The notes under the pieces are model-generated. The model was not told the origin of the DNA. It was given only the letters and a program-made list of their open reading frames with translations, and searched no databases. Position numbers and translations under genes: made by a program. Below are positions 42,374-48,894 of a stretch of DNA of 49,900 nt, one piece after another; within the stretch, counting starts at the first letter, position 1; the number at the start of each line of letters is the position of its first letter. The stretch lies in the NCBI GenBank assembly GCA_028291645.1, contig JAQGNU010000016.1:1-49900 (forward strand). Reading direction: 5' to 3'. The stretch comes from Nevskia sp. Lineage in GTDB: Bacteria; Pseudomonadota; Gammaproteobacteria; Nevskiales; Nevskiaceae.

Positions 42374-42757
42374 GTGAACACCAAGTCGATCAAGCAACCG
42401 GGACCGGATCACCCGATTACGGTCCAGCTGAATCCAGCGCGCGTCGTCGTGTCGGCGGGAGGACGCGTGATTGCCGACAGTCGCGCGGCTCTGACGCTTA
42501 AAGAAGCTTCCTATCCGCCGGTCCAATACATCCCGCGCAAGGATGTCGACATGTCTTTGCTGCAGCGAACGGAGCACGAGACCTATTGCCCGTACAAAGG
42601 CGACTGCGCTTACTACAGCATTGCCGCCGGCGGAAAAGATATTCTCAATGCCGTGTGGACTTACGAAGCGCCGTTCGCTGCCGTCGCCCAGATCAAAGAC
42701 CATCTTGCGTTCTATCCCGATCGAGTCGATTCGATCGAAGAAAAACCGGCAGCTTGA
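42374..42757 (+). CDS. DUF427 domain protein
   Basis: 127 residues with a GTG start preceded by GGAAGGA. Beta-tent fold of DUF427: VVVSAGGRVIADSRAALTLKEASYPPVQYIPRKDVDMSLLQRTEHETYCPYKGDCAYYSIAAGG...AVWTYEAPFAAVAQIKDHLAFYPDRVD. The motif CPYKGDCAYYS is the strongest family signature. DUF427 proteins lie beside SDRs, aldo/keto reductases and glucose-oxidation genes in many bacteria; a role in handling small polar metabolites is suspected but unproven. It follows the SDR by 61 bases and precedes the aldo/keto reductase by 48 bases: one operon. Confidence 0.86.
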   Translation: MNTKSIKQPGPDHPITVQLNPARVVVSAGGRVIADSRAALTLKEASYPPVQYIPRKDVDMSLLQRTEHETYCPYKGDCAYYSIAAGGKDILNAVWTYEAPFAAVAQIKDHLAFYPDRVDSIEEKPAA

Positions 42758-42805
42758 AGCCGCACGTCGTCCTCAACTTTTCATTTCATTACAGGATCAC
42801 TCGAC

Positions 42806-43681
42806 ATGCCCGCGTCCAATGCTTCGTCGTCCGGCACCTTCAAATTGGGCGGAGACCTCGCCATCCATCGGCTCGGTTTCGGTGCCATGCGCATCACCGG
42901 CAAAGGGGTCTGGGGTGAACCATCTGATCGCGACGGTGTACTCCGCACACTGCGGCGCCTGCCCGAGCTTGGCATCAATTTCATCGACACGGCCGACTCG
43001 TACGGGCCGGATGTTTCGGAAAAGCTGATCCGCACGGCGCTGCATCCTTATAAGGGTCTTGTCGTCGCCACCAAGGGCGGCCTGACGCGCCCCGGCCCCG
43101 ATCGATGGAATCCCGACGGTCGTCCTGAATACCTGATCCAGCAGGCGCATAAGAGCCTGCAGCAACTCGGCGTCGAGCGGATCGACCTGTGGCAGCTGCA
43201 TCGCATCGACGCCAAGGTTCCTCGCGACGAACAGTTCGGTGCGATCAAGACGCTGCTCGACGAAGGTGTGATCCGGCACGCAGGCCTGAGCGAAGTCAGC
43301 GTCGACGATATCAAGGCCGCCTTGAAGTTCTTCAAGGTCGCCACGGTTCAGAACCGCTACAACCTGGTCGATCGCGCCAGCGAGAAAGTGCTCGACTATT
43401 GCGAGCAGCAGGGCATCGGCTTTATCCCCTGGTTTCCGCTCGCGGCCGGCGACCTCGCCAAACCGGGTTCGCTGCTGGATGCGCTGGCGAAGAAGCACGG
43501 CGCAACACCGAGCCAGATCGCGCTGGCCTGGATACTGCGGCGTAGCCCGGTGATGCTGCCGATCCCAGGCACGTCCAGCGTCCGACATCTCGAAGAAAAC
43601 GTGGCCGCGGTCAATGTCGCGCTATCCCAGGCGGAGTTCGCAGCACTCGATGATGCCGGCGCAGGAAAGGCTGAAACCTAG
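42806..43681 (+). CDS. Aldo/keto reductase (pyridoxine 4-dehydrogenase-like, YdbC type)
   Basis: 291 residues. TIM-barrel AKR with a full catalytic tetrad: [44 protein letters not shown] (Asp, Tyr), LVVATKGG (Lys) and [17 protein letters not shown] (His). Cofactor site: [23 protein letters not shown]. The [12 protein letters not shown] text is characteristic of the YdbC/pyridoxal reductase group. Compare the other aldo/keto reductase at 13901, which lacks the His. Third gene of the SDR-DUF427 operon and likely co-regulated by the Rrf2 protein. It is convergent with the RDD gene, marking the end of the GC-rich backbone. Confidence 0.92.
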   Translation: MPASNASSSGTFKLGGDLAIHRLGFGAMRITGKGVWGEPSDRDGVLRTLRRLPELGINFIDTADSYGPDVSEKLIRTALHPYKGLVVATKGGLTRPGPDRWNPDGRPEYLIQQAHKSLQQLGVERIDLWQLHRIDAKVPRDEQFGAIKTLLDEGVIRHAGLSEVSVDDIKAALKFFKVATVQNRYNLVDRASEKVLDYCEQQGIGFIPWFPLAAGDLAKPGSLLDALAKKHGATPSQIALAWILRRSPVMLPIPGTSSVRHLEENVAAVNVALSQAEFAALDDAGAGKAET

Positions 43682-43714
43682 CGTCCTGGTATTTGCGTCC
43701 GCACCGGAGTTTCG

Positions 43715-44734
43715 CTACTCCAGCGTAGTTGGCGGCGCCGAGCTGTCGCTGCTGACCGGTGGCCCCAATCTGTTTCGCCACTCCGCTGGCGAAAGCGAGA
43801 CATTCTCGGTGTGCCATTGCGAAGCGATGCCGATATCAAACCCATAAGACATCGAGATGAGGATTCGATCCTCCTGCGCACTCGAAGGATAAGTGTCCAG
43901 AACGACCTTCGCGAGTTTGTTGGCGAGCTCATCCTTGGACGTCAACTTTTTCGACAGAAAGACGCGGACACTGAGGATGTCCGTCGTCGTCGTGCCCTTG
44001 CCGAAGCTCGTGAAAGTGTTAGTCCCCTTGTTCACTGTGGCAAAGCCAACGCCGGGCACTTGCTGCAAAGCGTGCTGAATCGCAATCAGTTCTGAAAACG
44101 GCGCTTGCTTGGCCAGCGTCGGCACATAGAGCGGAACCAAAACCGCCGCAAGCACGATCGCAGCGATCACGACAAAGTGTCCGCGCCATATGGAGCCGAC
44201 GACGATGGGCTGCGCGTGCTCCGTCTTCACGACGTAGGCGCCTACCGCCCAATCATGCAGGCACTGTCGTGTCGAGCGGTTGAACACGAACAGGTAAATG
44301 GTCGATAGCCCAACGCCAAACACGACGACCGACAGCAATATCGTGGCCGAAGTGATCGATGGATCGAGCAATATAGGGGCGCCATTCAGACAATAAGGCA
44401 AGGTGAAAATGATCGTGCGTAATGCAGATGCGCCGATTCCGAGTGGTCGACCCGTTCGAGCAAGCACTTTTATTTTCGACAGACGCGCGCCGAGGCTTTG
44501 GCCGTCGAATAGGCGACTGTCCATCAAACTGAAATAAGCCGTGGCGATGACAAACCCGAGCGCCCGCCCCCAGCTTCCCATTGCGGATAGCTCATCCGCG
44601 GCAACCAGTCCGATCGCTTGACCAAGGAGCCCTAGCAATAAGCAATCAGCCAGGAAAGCAAGAAAGCGACGCCAGAACCCGGCGATCACGGCGGTGCTGC
44701 TTGGCTCTTCCTCTGGCGAGCTATTAGCGCTCAT
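43715..44734 (-). CDS. RDD-family membrane protein
   Basis: 339 residues. RDD domain with about three to four transmembrane helices: AVIAGFWRRFLAFLADCLLLGLLGQAIGLV (Arg and two Asp-like residues), FSLMDSRLFDGQSLGARLSKIKVLARTGRPLGIGASALRTIIFTLPYCLNG (the GQSLGARLSKIKV core, family-diagnostic), then RSTRQCLHDWAVGAYVV. A further helix (GHFVVIAAIVLAAVLVPLYV) leads to a C-terminal soluble domain of about 130 residues with no recognised family. Codon use and composition are less GC-rich than the genes to its left, consistent with the start of an accessory segment. Function of RDD proteins is unclear; Na+/H+ exchange has been reported for some. Confidence 0.78.
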   Translation of the reverse strand: MSANSSPEEEPSSTAVIAGFWRRFLAFLADCLLLGLLGQAIGLVAADELSAMGSWGRALGFVIATAYFSLMDSRLFDGQSLGARLSKIKVLARTGRPLGIGASALRTIIFTLPYCLNGAPILLDPSITSATILLSVVVFGVGLSTIYLFVFNRSTRQCLHDWAVGAYVVKTEHAQPIVVGSIWRGHFVVIAAIVLAAVLVPLYVPTLAKQAPFSELIAIQHALQQVPGVGFATVNKGTNTFTSFGKGTTTTDILSVRVFLSKKLTSKDELANKLAKVVLDTYPSSAQEDRILISMSYGFDIGIASQWHTENVSLSPAEWRNRLGPPVSSDSSAPPTTLE

Positions 44735-44993
44735 CTCTTACCCCCAAATGTGCAGGCCGTTACGTTCCTTCTGGAGGAGACTGTACAACGAGCAATTGCC
44801 GCTCCAAAGCCCCTATATCGTATTTATACCTGACATAAGAAAAGTAGCCCTATCGATTGGTAGTGCAAAGAGTAAGTACGCGCGTAGGTGTAAGAACCTG
44901 CAGCGTAGGACTTTTGAAGTCGCAAAGCCTTCGCAACGCATGGGCGCCGATCTCAAATACCTGCAATTCTCCGTTCAACAGATCCAAGGGGAA

Positions 44994-45401
44994 CTAGAAC
45001 CAGCTCTTAACCTTGTCCCACACACGAGCCCAGAAGCTCTTCTCGCGCATTTGACGTTGCGCGTGCGCCCTTTTAAGCGCGTCTTTGTCGCTCGTTCGAT
45101 TGGCTGCGATTTCGGATTGAGAAAAACTGCCTGCCCATCTAATTTGGTTGTTCTCGATCCAGTAATGTGACTGACACGCTGAGCTCCAATTACCGATTGA
45201 TGGACGAATACTAATCTTTCCTCCTCGATTGCTTAAGCTCCATCTACCCGGTTTGAGTGGCGTTACGATTTTGACGCCACAACCGCAACAGCAATTGTGG
45301 GCCGCAGTCGAATACTTCTCAGAAATGTAAATGACGCCATCCTGCTGATTTTTAGGTATGCGCTCGACAAACTCGGGGCGAATATTGAAGGTCTTACTCA
45401 T
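44994..45401 (-). CDS. DUF6527-like Cys-rich putative zinc protein of the Ubl operon
   Basis: 135 residues. The metal site is visible: HNCCCGCGVKIVTPLKPGRWSL (Cys 37, 38, 39, 41) and later NWSSACQSHYWIENNQIRWAG (Cys 76, His 79), i.e. CCCGC...CxxH. This resembles DUF6527, which accompanies E1/Ubl cassettes in several bacteria. It could be a zinc-ribbon or RING-like E3/adaptor (inference). The tail is Lys/Arg/Trp rich (KSFWARVWDKVKSWF). Its ATG overlaps the E1 gene stop codon as ATGA. Last gene of the operon. Divergent from nothing; downstream lies the RDD gene on the same strand. Confidence 0.72.
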   Translation of the reverse strand: MSKTFNIRPEFVERIPKNQQDGVIYISEKYSTAAHNCCCGCGVKIVTPLKPGRWSLSNRGGKISIRPSIGNWSSACQSHYWIENNQIRWAGSFSQSEIAANRTSDKDALKRAHAQRQMREKSFWARVWDKVKSWF

Positions 45402-46579
45402 ACAATGTCTGCTTTAACGAGCAGGCTGCCTCCAATCGTGTATGAGCTAAAGCGCTCTTTGCCAAGATCGAAATAGAATCCGCGAAGCTTCTTCCACGCA
45501 ATCACAGCGAAACATGCATTGAGAGCATTGAGATCGGCGATCTGGATGTTCTTATCGTATTCGTTATTAGCGTCGTCCGCCGCGAATGATATACGGGCTC
45601 GGGCGTTAGCTCTGCCGTCCGGCAAGCTGAGGACCGTGCGTAGCATGCCTCCAACCTTACCGCGCTTTGCGTACAAGCCCATACCGACGTCCGCGAAAGG
45701 AACTCCAAATTCCTCAAGCTTGTCGACAATGACACGCTTCGCTGCGCCGCTATCCATACATAGGAACACGAACGACATGTCTCGAAGCTCGTTAACATTC
45801 TTCGCATCAACATGGGACGGATGCGCAACGATCCCACGGTGCATTTTCGAGTAGATAGCCTTCAGGTAGTCAACCTTGAGTGGCTGCTTTCGAAGTTCTT
45901 CGATCGCAGGCGCGCCAGGCGCACGGAACGCGTTGTGAGTCAGGAAGCGGTCTTCATCGAAAAGGTGAATCTTCTTAACGGGCGTTTTTGCTATTAGGTC
46001 TAGTACGTACGATCCCGTGCCACCAAGCCCGACGATTGCAACGGCTTCATCGGCAAGCTTCGCGGTAATATCATTAATCTCGGCCCTGGAAGACGCCGTG
46101 TCGAGATAGTTAAAAGGTGATTGCACATTTTCCGGCTCTATGACTCTGCCGGTACGCGCGGATATATCCGGATCAATCACCGCAACGTGTTTGCCGAGCA
46201 GCGCGATATACGTAGTCATCTTCTCGTAATAGTCCGCGTAATACCCGCACGAAGGCTTTCGCGAGAAGGAATGCTGTGCAACCAGTCCGTCCCCGAGGGC
46301 GAAGAGGGCGCTGGCATGCTGTAGAACAGAGAGCGTCACCCCTGCGCTATCGCAGGGGTATTCACCGATGAATTTCGCAGTGTGATCTTGCGGTCGCACG
46401 GTTACGTCGCCGGCAAGGTCGAGATTCGATGCCAGTGTCCCAATAGCGATCTCGCGCTTGCTGTTGACGTACGGCACATCTCGCACTAGCAAGAAGCCGG
46501 CGTCTGATACCTGGACGTTGTGCCCGGTCTCGCGGAGGCGCTGCAGATCGGGGCTACGATCGATTGGTATGCGCGACAT
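45398..46579 (-). CDS. ThiF/E1-like adenylyltransferase with an N-terminal E2-like region
   Basis: 393 residues; activates a ubiquitin-like C terminus by adenylation. From about residue 180 the ThiF/MoeB fold is complete: VAIVGLGGTGSYVLDLIAKTPVKKIHLFDEDRFLTHNAFR (GxGGxGS at 184-190, Asp 208/210, Asn 216, Arg 219), Lys 235/240, and CMDSGAAKR (Asp 276, Arg 282). Cys 356 (NACFAVIAWKKL) is a candidate thioester Cys. The N-terminal 165 residues (FIGEYPCDSAGVTLSVLQ, HSFSRKPSCGYYADYYEKMTTYIALL) match what I recall being catalogued as DUF6791, an E2-like domain; Cys 76 and Cys 111 are candidates for the E2 active site. So one chain may hold both E2-like and E1 activities. It starts inside the Multiubiquitin gene (26-bp overlap). 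Functional status is predicted, not shown. Confidence 0.85.
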   Translation of the reverse strand: MSRIPIDRSPDLQRLRETGHNVQVSDAGFLLVRDVPYVNSKREIAIGTLASNLDLAGDVTVRPQDHTAKFIGEYPCDSAGVTLSVLQHASALFALGDGLVAQHSFSRKPSCGYYADYYEKMTTYIALLGKHVAVIDPDISARTGRVIEPENVQSPFNYLDTASSRAEINDITAKLADEAVAIVGLGGTGSYVLDLIAKTPVKKIHLFDEDRFLTHNAFRAPGAPAIEELRKQPLKVDYLKAIYSKMHRGIVAHPSHVDAKNVNELRDMSFVFLCMDSGAAKRVIVDKLEEFGVPFADVGMGLYAKRGKVGGMLRTVLSLPDGRANARARISFAADDANNEYDKNIQIADLNALNACFAVIAWKKLRGFYFDLGKERFSSYTIGGSLLVKADIV

Positions 46580-47021
46580 CGAAGATTGTCCCGTGCTTCT
46601 TCACCGTCACCGTGCCACCTACGGCAAGGTCGCCGTGATGCGGCTTGCTTACAGCGTGTTCGAAACTCACCGTAAATTCTGGGTCTAGTCCGGTGGGGGG
46701 AATCGGGAAGGCGATCTTTACCAGTTCATCGAACGTGAGCACGTCGTGGTGGATTACCACGGGATCAGTATTCACCGTGACGACGTAATATTTTTCCGGT
46801 GCCTCCGAGCTATGGAAGTGCTCGTCTTCCAAAAGGTGGACCTTCGGATCATCGATTCGGATCAGTTTGTCTTCCTGATCTCCTCCGACTTCTTTATAGA
46901 GGACGTAGCCTTCGCGAACATGGCCGAGTTCATACAGGTCGGTGCCTGTCGTGGGGTTAGGCGAATGATGGGGCTTCTCGTCGATATGAATGCGTACTTC
47001 ATGTTTGTCATGATCTGCCAT
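46554..47021 (-). CDS. Multiubiquitin protein: two tandem ubiquitin-like domains
   Basis: 155 residues from the ATG at 47021 (GGAG 7 bases upstream; ATG at 47027 sits too close to it). Domain 1, residues ~7-72: KHEVRIHIDEKPHHSPNPTTGTDLYELGHVREGYVLYKEV...DDPKVHLLEDEHFH, beta-grasp-like with the TTG helix start. Domain 2, ~76-155: YYVVTVNTDPVVIHHDVLTFDELVKIAFPIPPTGLDPEFTVSFEHAVSKPHHGDLAVGGTVTVKKHGTIFDVAHTNRS, the classic Multiubiquitin (PF14452-like) end. There is no C-terminal GG: the chain ends HTNRS, and I believe family members commonly end T-x-[KR]-S. Cannot therefore be attached by the eukaryotic route without processing, or uses an alternative chemistry. It is the conjugation partner for the adjacent E1-like gene. 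Confidence 0.85.
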   Translation of the reverse strand: MADHDKHEVRIHIDEKPHHSPNPTTGTDLYELGHVREGYVLYKEVGGDQEDKLIRIDDPKVHLLEDEHFHSSEAPEKYYVVTVNTDPVVIHHDVLTFDELVKIAFPIPPTGLDPEFTVSFEHAVSKPHHGDLAVGGTVTVKKHGTIFDVAHTNRS

Positions 47022-47170
47022 AACCATCTCCAAAAATTAAAAGCCGGGATTTAATTTGTTACGTGCTGCAGCGGTATAGAGGGACGTGTGCGAGGTTCTC
47101 GTAAATCTTGTCGCTCGCGGAATCGATAGGCCGCTTGTTCATGAATTGATCCAGATGACGTGGGAATTCA

Positions 47171-47356
47171 CTACCGCTTACTGTCCGGCGTCGTCCGAAT
47201 GGGCGTCCAGCCATGGCCGGGCTTTGAGGTCGGCGGCAACGGCTTGTTGTCCGGCACCGTCGAATAGTTAGGCTGACGCCCACCGCGAGGGCCGACCTCC
47301 TGATAAATGCCGCCGTTGTGGCCGGTGTTGCTTCCAGGTTTTTGAAACTTGCTCAT
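47171..47356 (-). CDS. YjzC-like small protein, first gene of the Ubl operon
   Basis: 61 residues: SKFQKPGSNTGHNGGIYQEVGPRGG...LPPTSKPGHGW. The FxPGS...GxYxxVGPRGG...PLPPTxKPGxxW pattern fits the short YjzC-like family that I recognise from many bacterial genomes, of unknown function. Ribosome site AAGGAG lies 8 bases before ATG. Same strand as the Ubl, E1-like and DUF6527-like genes, about 150 bases upstream of the Ubl start with no separate promoter seen. It may be a substrate, effector or cofactor of the conjugation system, which is inference. Note the positions of several Lys (potential acceptors). Confidence 0.7.
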   Translation of the reverse strand: MSKFQKPGSNTGHNGGIYQEVGPRGGRQPNYSTVPDNKPLPPTSKPGHGWTPIRTTPDSKR

Positions 47357-47424
47357 CGCTGACTCCTTTTAGGGTTGAGGCTGGACCAGAATTGACACGG
47401 TGCCTCTGTTACCAGTTGGCGTGG

Positions 47425-47453
47425 ATATTACTTAACTTTTATTTGGTTAACAA
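47425..47453 (-). promoter_or_regulatory. Promoter of the ubiquitin-like operon
   Basis: On the minus strand: -35 TTGTTA (47448-47453) and -10 TAATAT (47425-47430), a 17-base spacer, each 4 of 6 to consensus, in an AT-rich setting about 70 bases upstream of the YjzC-like ATG. The plus-strand promoter of the XRE gene (candidate -10 TACAAT at 47472-47477; candidate -35 TTAACA at 47447-47452) overlaps the same DNA, so the two promoters interfere or share a regulator. Confidence 0.55.
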
Positions 47454-47471
47454 GTGGCTCTGCTGCTGTGT

Positions 47472-47477
47472 TACAAT
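47472..47477 (+). promoter_or_regulatory. -10 box of the XRE/ImmA operon
   Basis: TACAAT lies 40 bases upstream of the XRE start codon; the best -35 is TTAACA (47447-47452) at a rather long 19-base spacer, overlapping the -35 of the opposite promoter. Confidence 0.4.
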
Positions 47478-47517
47478 GTGTCCGCTAATCTTATTTGCCG
47501 AACGGAGGATTGATCGG

Positions 47518-47907
47518 ATGCTTACACCGCTGGGCCGGCAGATTCGCAAACTGAGGATCGACAAAGGCGAGAGCCTGAAATCGATGGCCGAAGCGCTGAG
47601 CGTGAAGTCTTCGTTTCTGTCCGCGGTAGAAAATGGACGGAAACCTCTACCCGAAAAGCTGTTGCCCGAGATCAATCGCTTCTTCGCGGGTTATGGCGTT
47701 TCACTAGATCAGTGGAGAGCGTTGGCCGAGCAGTCCAAGACTCGTGTGACGATGGACTTGGTCTCAGTAGATGAATTTGATCGAGAAACCTGCCTTGCGT
47801 TTGGCCGTCACTACCTACAACTCAATTCAGAACAGAAGAAGAAGATTCGCGAGGTGTTGAACGGTCATGAAGCACTACCGACAGGCTGGATTCCGCGTAA
47901 CTCGTAG
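47518..47907 (+). CDS. XRE-family helix-turn-helix repressor
   Basis: 129 residues from the ATG at 47518, preceded by GGAGGA. N-terminal HTH_3 domain: LTPLGRQIRKLRIDKGESLKSMAEALSVKSSFLSAVENGRKPLPEKLLPEINRFF (residues 1-60), then a helical region (VDEFDRETCLAFGRHYLQLNSEQKKKIREVLNG). The earlier ATG 42 codons upstream gives Cys- and Phe-rich, non-homologous sequence. It overlaps the ImmA-type gene by 41 bases, meaning translational coupling. As in ICEBs1 ImmR-ImmA, the repressor is probably cleaved by the partner protease on a stress signal. It faces the Ubl operon and could control it as well as itself. Confidence 0.88.
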   Translation: MLTPLGRQIRKLRIDKGESLKSMAEALSVKSSFLSAVENGRKPLPEKLLPEINRFFAGYGVSLDQWRALAEQSKTRVTMDLVSVDEFDRETCLAFGRHYLQLNSEQKKKIREVLNGHEALPTGWIPRNS

Positions 47908-48445
47908 GAACCGACAAAACGTGCGGGCGATGGCAGTCGCTGTTCTCGATGCCATTAACGCTCGCACCGGCTGGTCGTCTGCGCCCTTCCCAATTTCCAG
48001 GGTTCTCGAATTGTGGAGCGCCGAAAGCGGCCCCACCGTTGGTGACCATCCGCCTAACTTCGATGTAATGACTGCCACGGAGCTGCCTCATTGCGATGCC
48101 GAATTTCTCCCGCATCTGAATCTAATCTTGGTCACAGAAGCCGTTTGGGATGCCGCGACCTCCCACGATCCGGCGGCAAGATGGGTACTTGCTCACGAAG
48201 TCGGACATGCGGTACTTCGACATCATGTCGCTGCCGGCCTCTATGACGACGTTTCTCGTGTCGAGCCAGAAAAAGACAGCGAACACCAAGCCAATTGGTT
48301 TGCCGACGAGCTGTTGATGGACCTGCGACTGTTCAATCCTACGACAACTGGCACCGACGCTCTAATCGAGATATTCGGTGTATCTGAACTGATGGCCGCG
48401 CGTCGAATTCGCGAACTGATCCTAGAGACTCGCAGCGGTCGATAG
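47867..48445 (+). CDS. ImmA/IrrE-family metallopeptidase
   Basis: 192 residues. The zinc-peptidase signature is intact: LAHEVGHAVLRHHVAAGLY (HExxH at residues 110-114) with a downstream acidic ligand in SEHQANWFADELLMDLRL (Glu 139 region), the usual third ligand of ImmA/IrrE. Precedes: NFDVMTATELPHCDAEFLPHLNLILV, the beta region of the domain. Translated from an ATG inside the XRE gene, so synthesised together. Known relatives (ImmA, IrrE) cleave or inactivate repressors after DNA damage; here the target is probably the coupled XRE protein. Composition is the low-GC style of the region. Confidence 0.88.
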   Translation: MKHYRQAGFRVTRRNRQNVRAMAVAVLDAINARTGWSSAPFPISRVLELWSAESGPTVGDHPPNFDVMTATELPHCDAEFLPHLNLILVTEAVWDAATSHDPAARWVLAHEVGHAVLRHHVAAGLYDDVSRVEPEKDSEHQANWFADELLMDLRLFNPTTTGTDALIEIFGVSELMAARRIRELILETRSGR

Positions 48446-48643
48446 GAGCGCTCTTTGGGCGGCAGGGAGGTCGGATCAGCGCCGCGCCACCTTACTCAGG
48501 ATTTACCTTCTACCTGTCCGCTAAGGGCCGACCTGAGATAAATAGCCAATGTCTCGAAAGCAGTCAATGGCAATCGCACAAGCACGACCCCAACGATCCA
48601 AGACTATTGTCGGCACAATTGAAAGTGAGGATTTGAGACTGTT
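48446..48643. other. Gap between the immA-type gene and the tRNA fragment
   Basis: No gene or terminator recognised in these ~200 bases. Composition is intermediate. Confidence 0.3.
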
Positions 48644-48690
48644 TGGTGGGCCCACCAGGACTTGAACCTGGAACCAAAAGATTATGAGTC
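48644..48690 (-). tRNA. tRNA 3' fragment (CAU anticodon), likely attachment-site scar
   Basis: On the minus strand the last 47 bases of a tRNA gene are present: anticodon loop CTCATAA (anticodon CAU, elongator Met or Ile-2), 3' anticodon stem TCTTT, 5-base variable loop, T arm CCAGG-TTCAAGT-CCTGG, 3' acceptor strand TGGGCCC, discriminator A, encoded CCA. The matching 5' half (acceptor GGGCCCA, D arm, 5' anticodon stem AAAGA) is absent: identity stops two bases before the anticodon loop. Integrases of tyrosine type often recombine in tRNA genes and leave such a 3' duplication. The intact tRNA is expected to the right on the minus strand, outside the window. Confidence 0.75.
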
Positions 48691-48859
48691 GCGGTGTGAA
48701 ACCCAACTCATTGATCTTGTTCGTATCATTTCAGTACAGCACTCTATCAACAATCCCCGGCAAAACAATCAGTTGAGGTGATTCGCGCACATTGCGGCCC
48801 TTTTGGCGCTGTACCACCTGTGTACCGCAGAGCGCCTCGTGGTGAAACGTTTATCGGGA

Positions 48860-48888
48860 TTGAACTAGTCCCATATTGGGACTATAGT
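48860..48888 (+). promoter_or_regulatory. higBA promoter with an inverted repeat filling the spacer
   Basis: -35 TTGAAC (48860-48865), -10 TATAGT (48883-48888), spacer exactly 17. Between them TAGTCCCA-TAT-TGGGACTA (48866-48884) is a perfect dyad with 8-base arms. A HigA (HTH antitoxin) dimer bound there would block the promoter. The predicted transcription start coincides with the higB ATG (48895). Confidence 0.75.
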
Positions 48889-48894
48889 GAGCCT

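Noticed and set aside
44694..45170. 158-residue plus-strand frame between the RDD and DUF6527 genes
   Set aside because: Overlaps both genes on the other strand, lacks a ribosome site and has no domain.
48644..48740. Complete tRNA gene on the minus strand
   Set aside because: The 5' half does not pair with the 3' acceptor strand (needs GGGCCCA) and there is no D arm.
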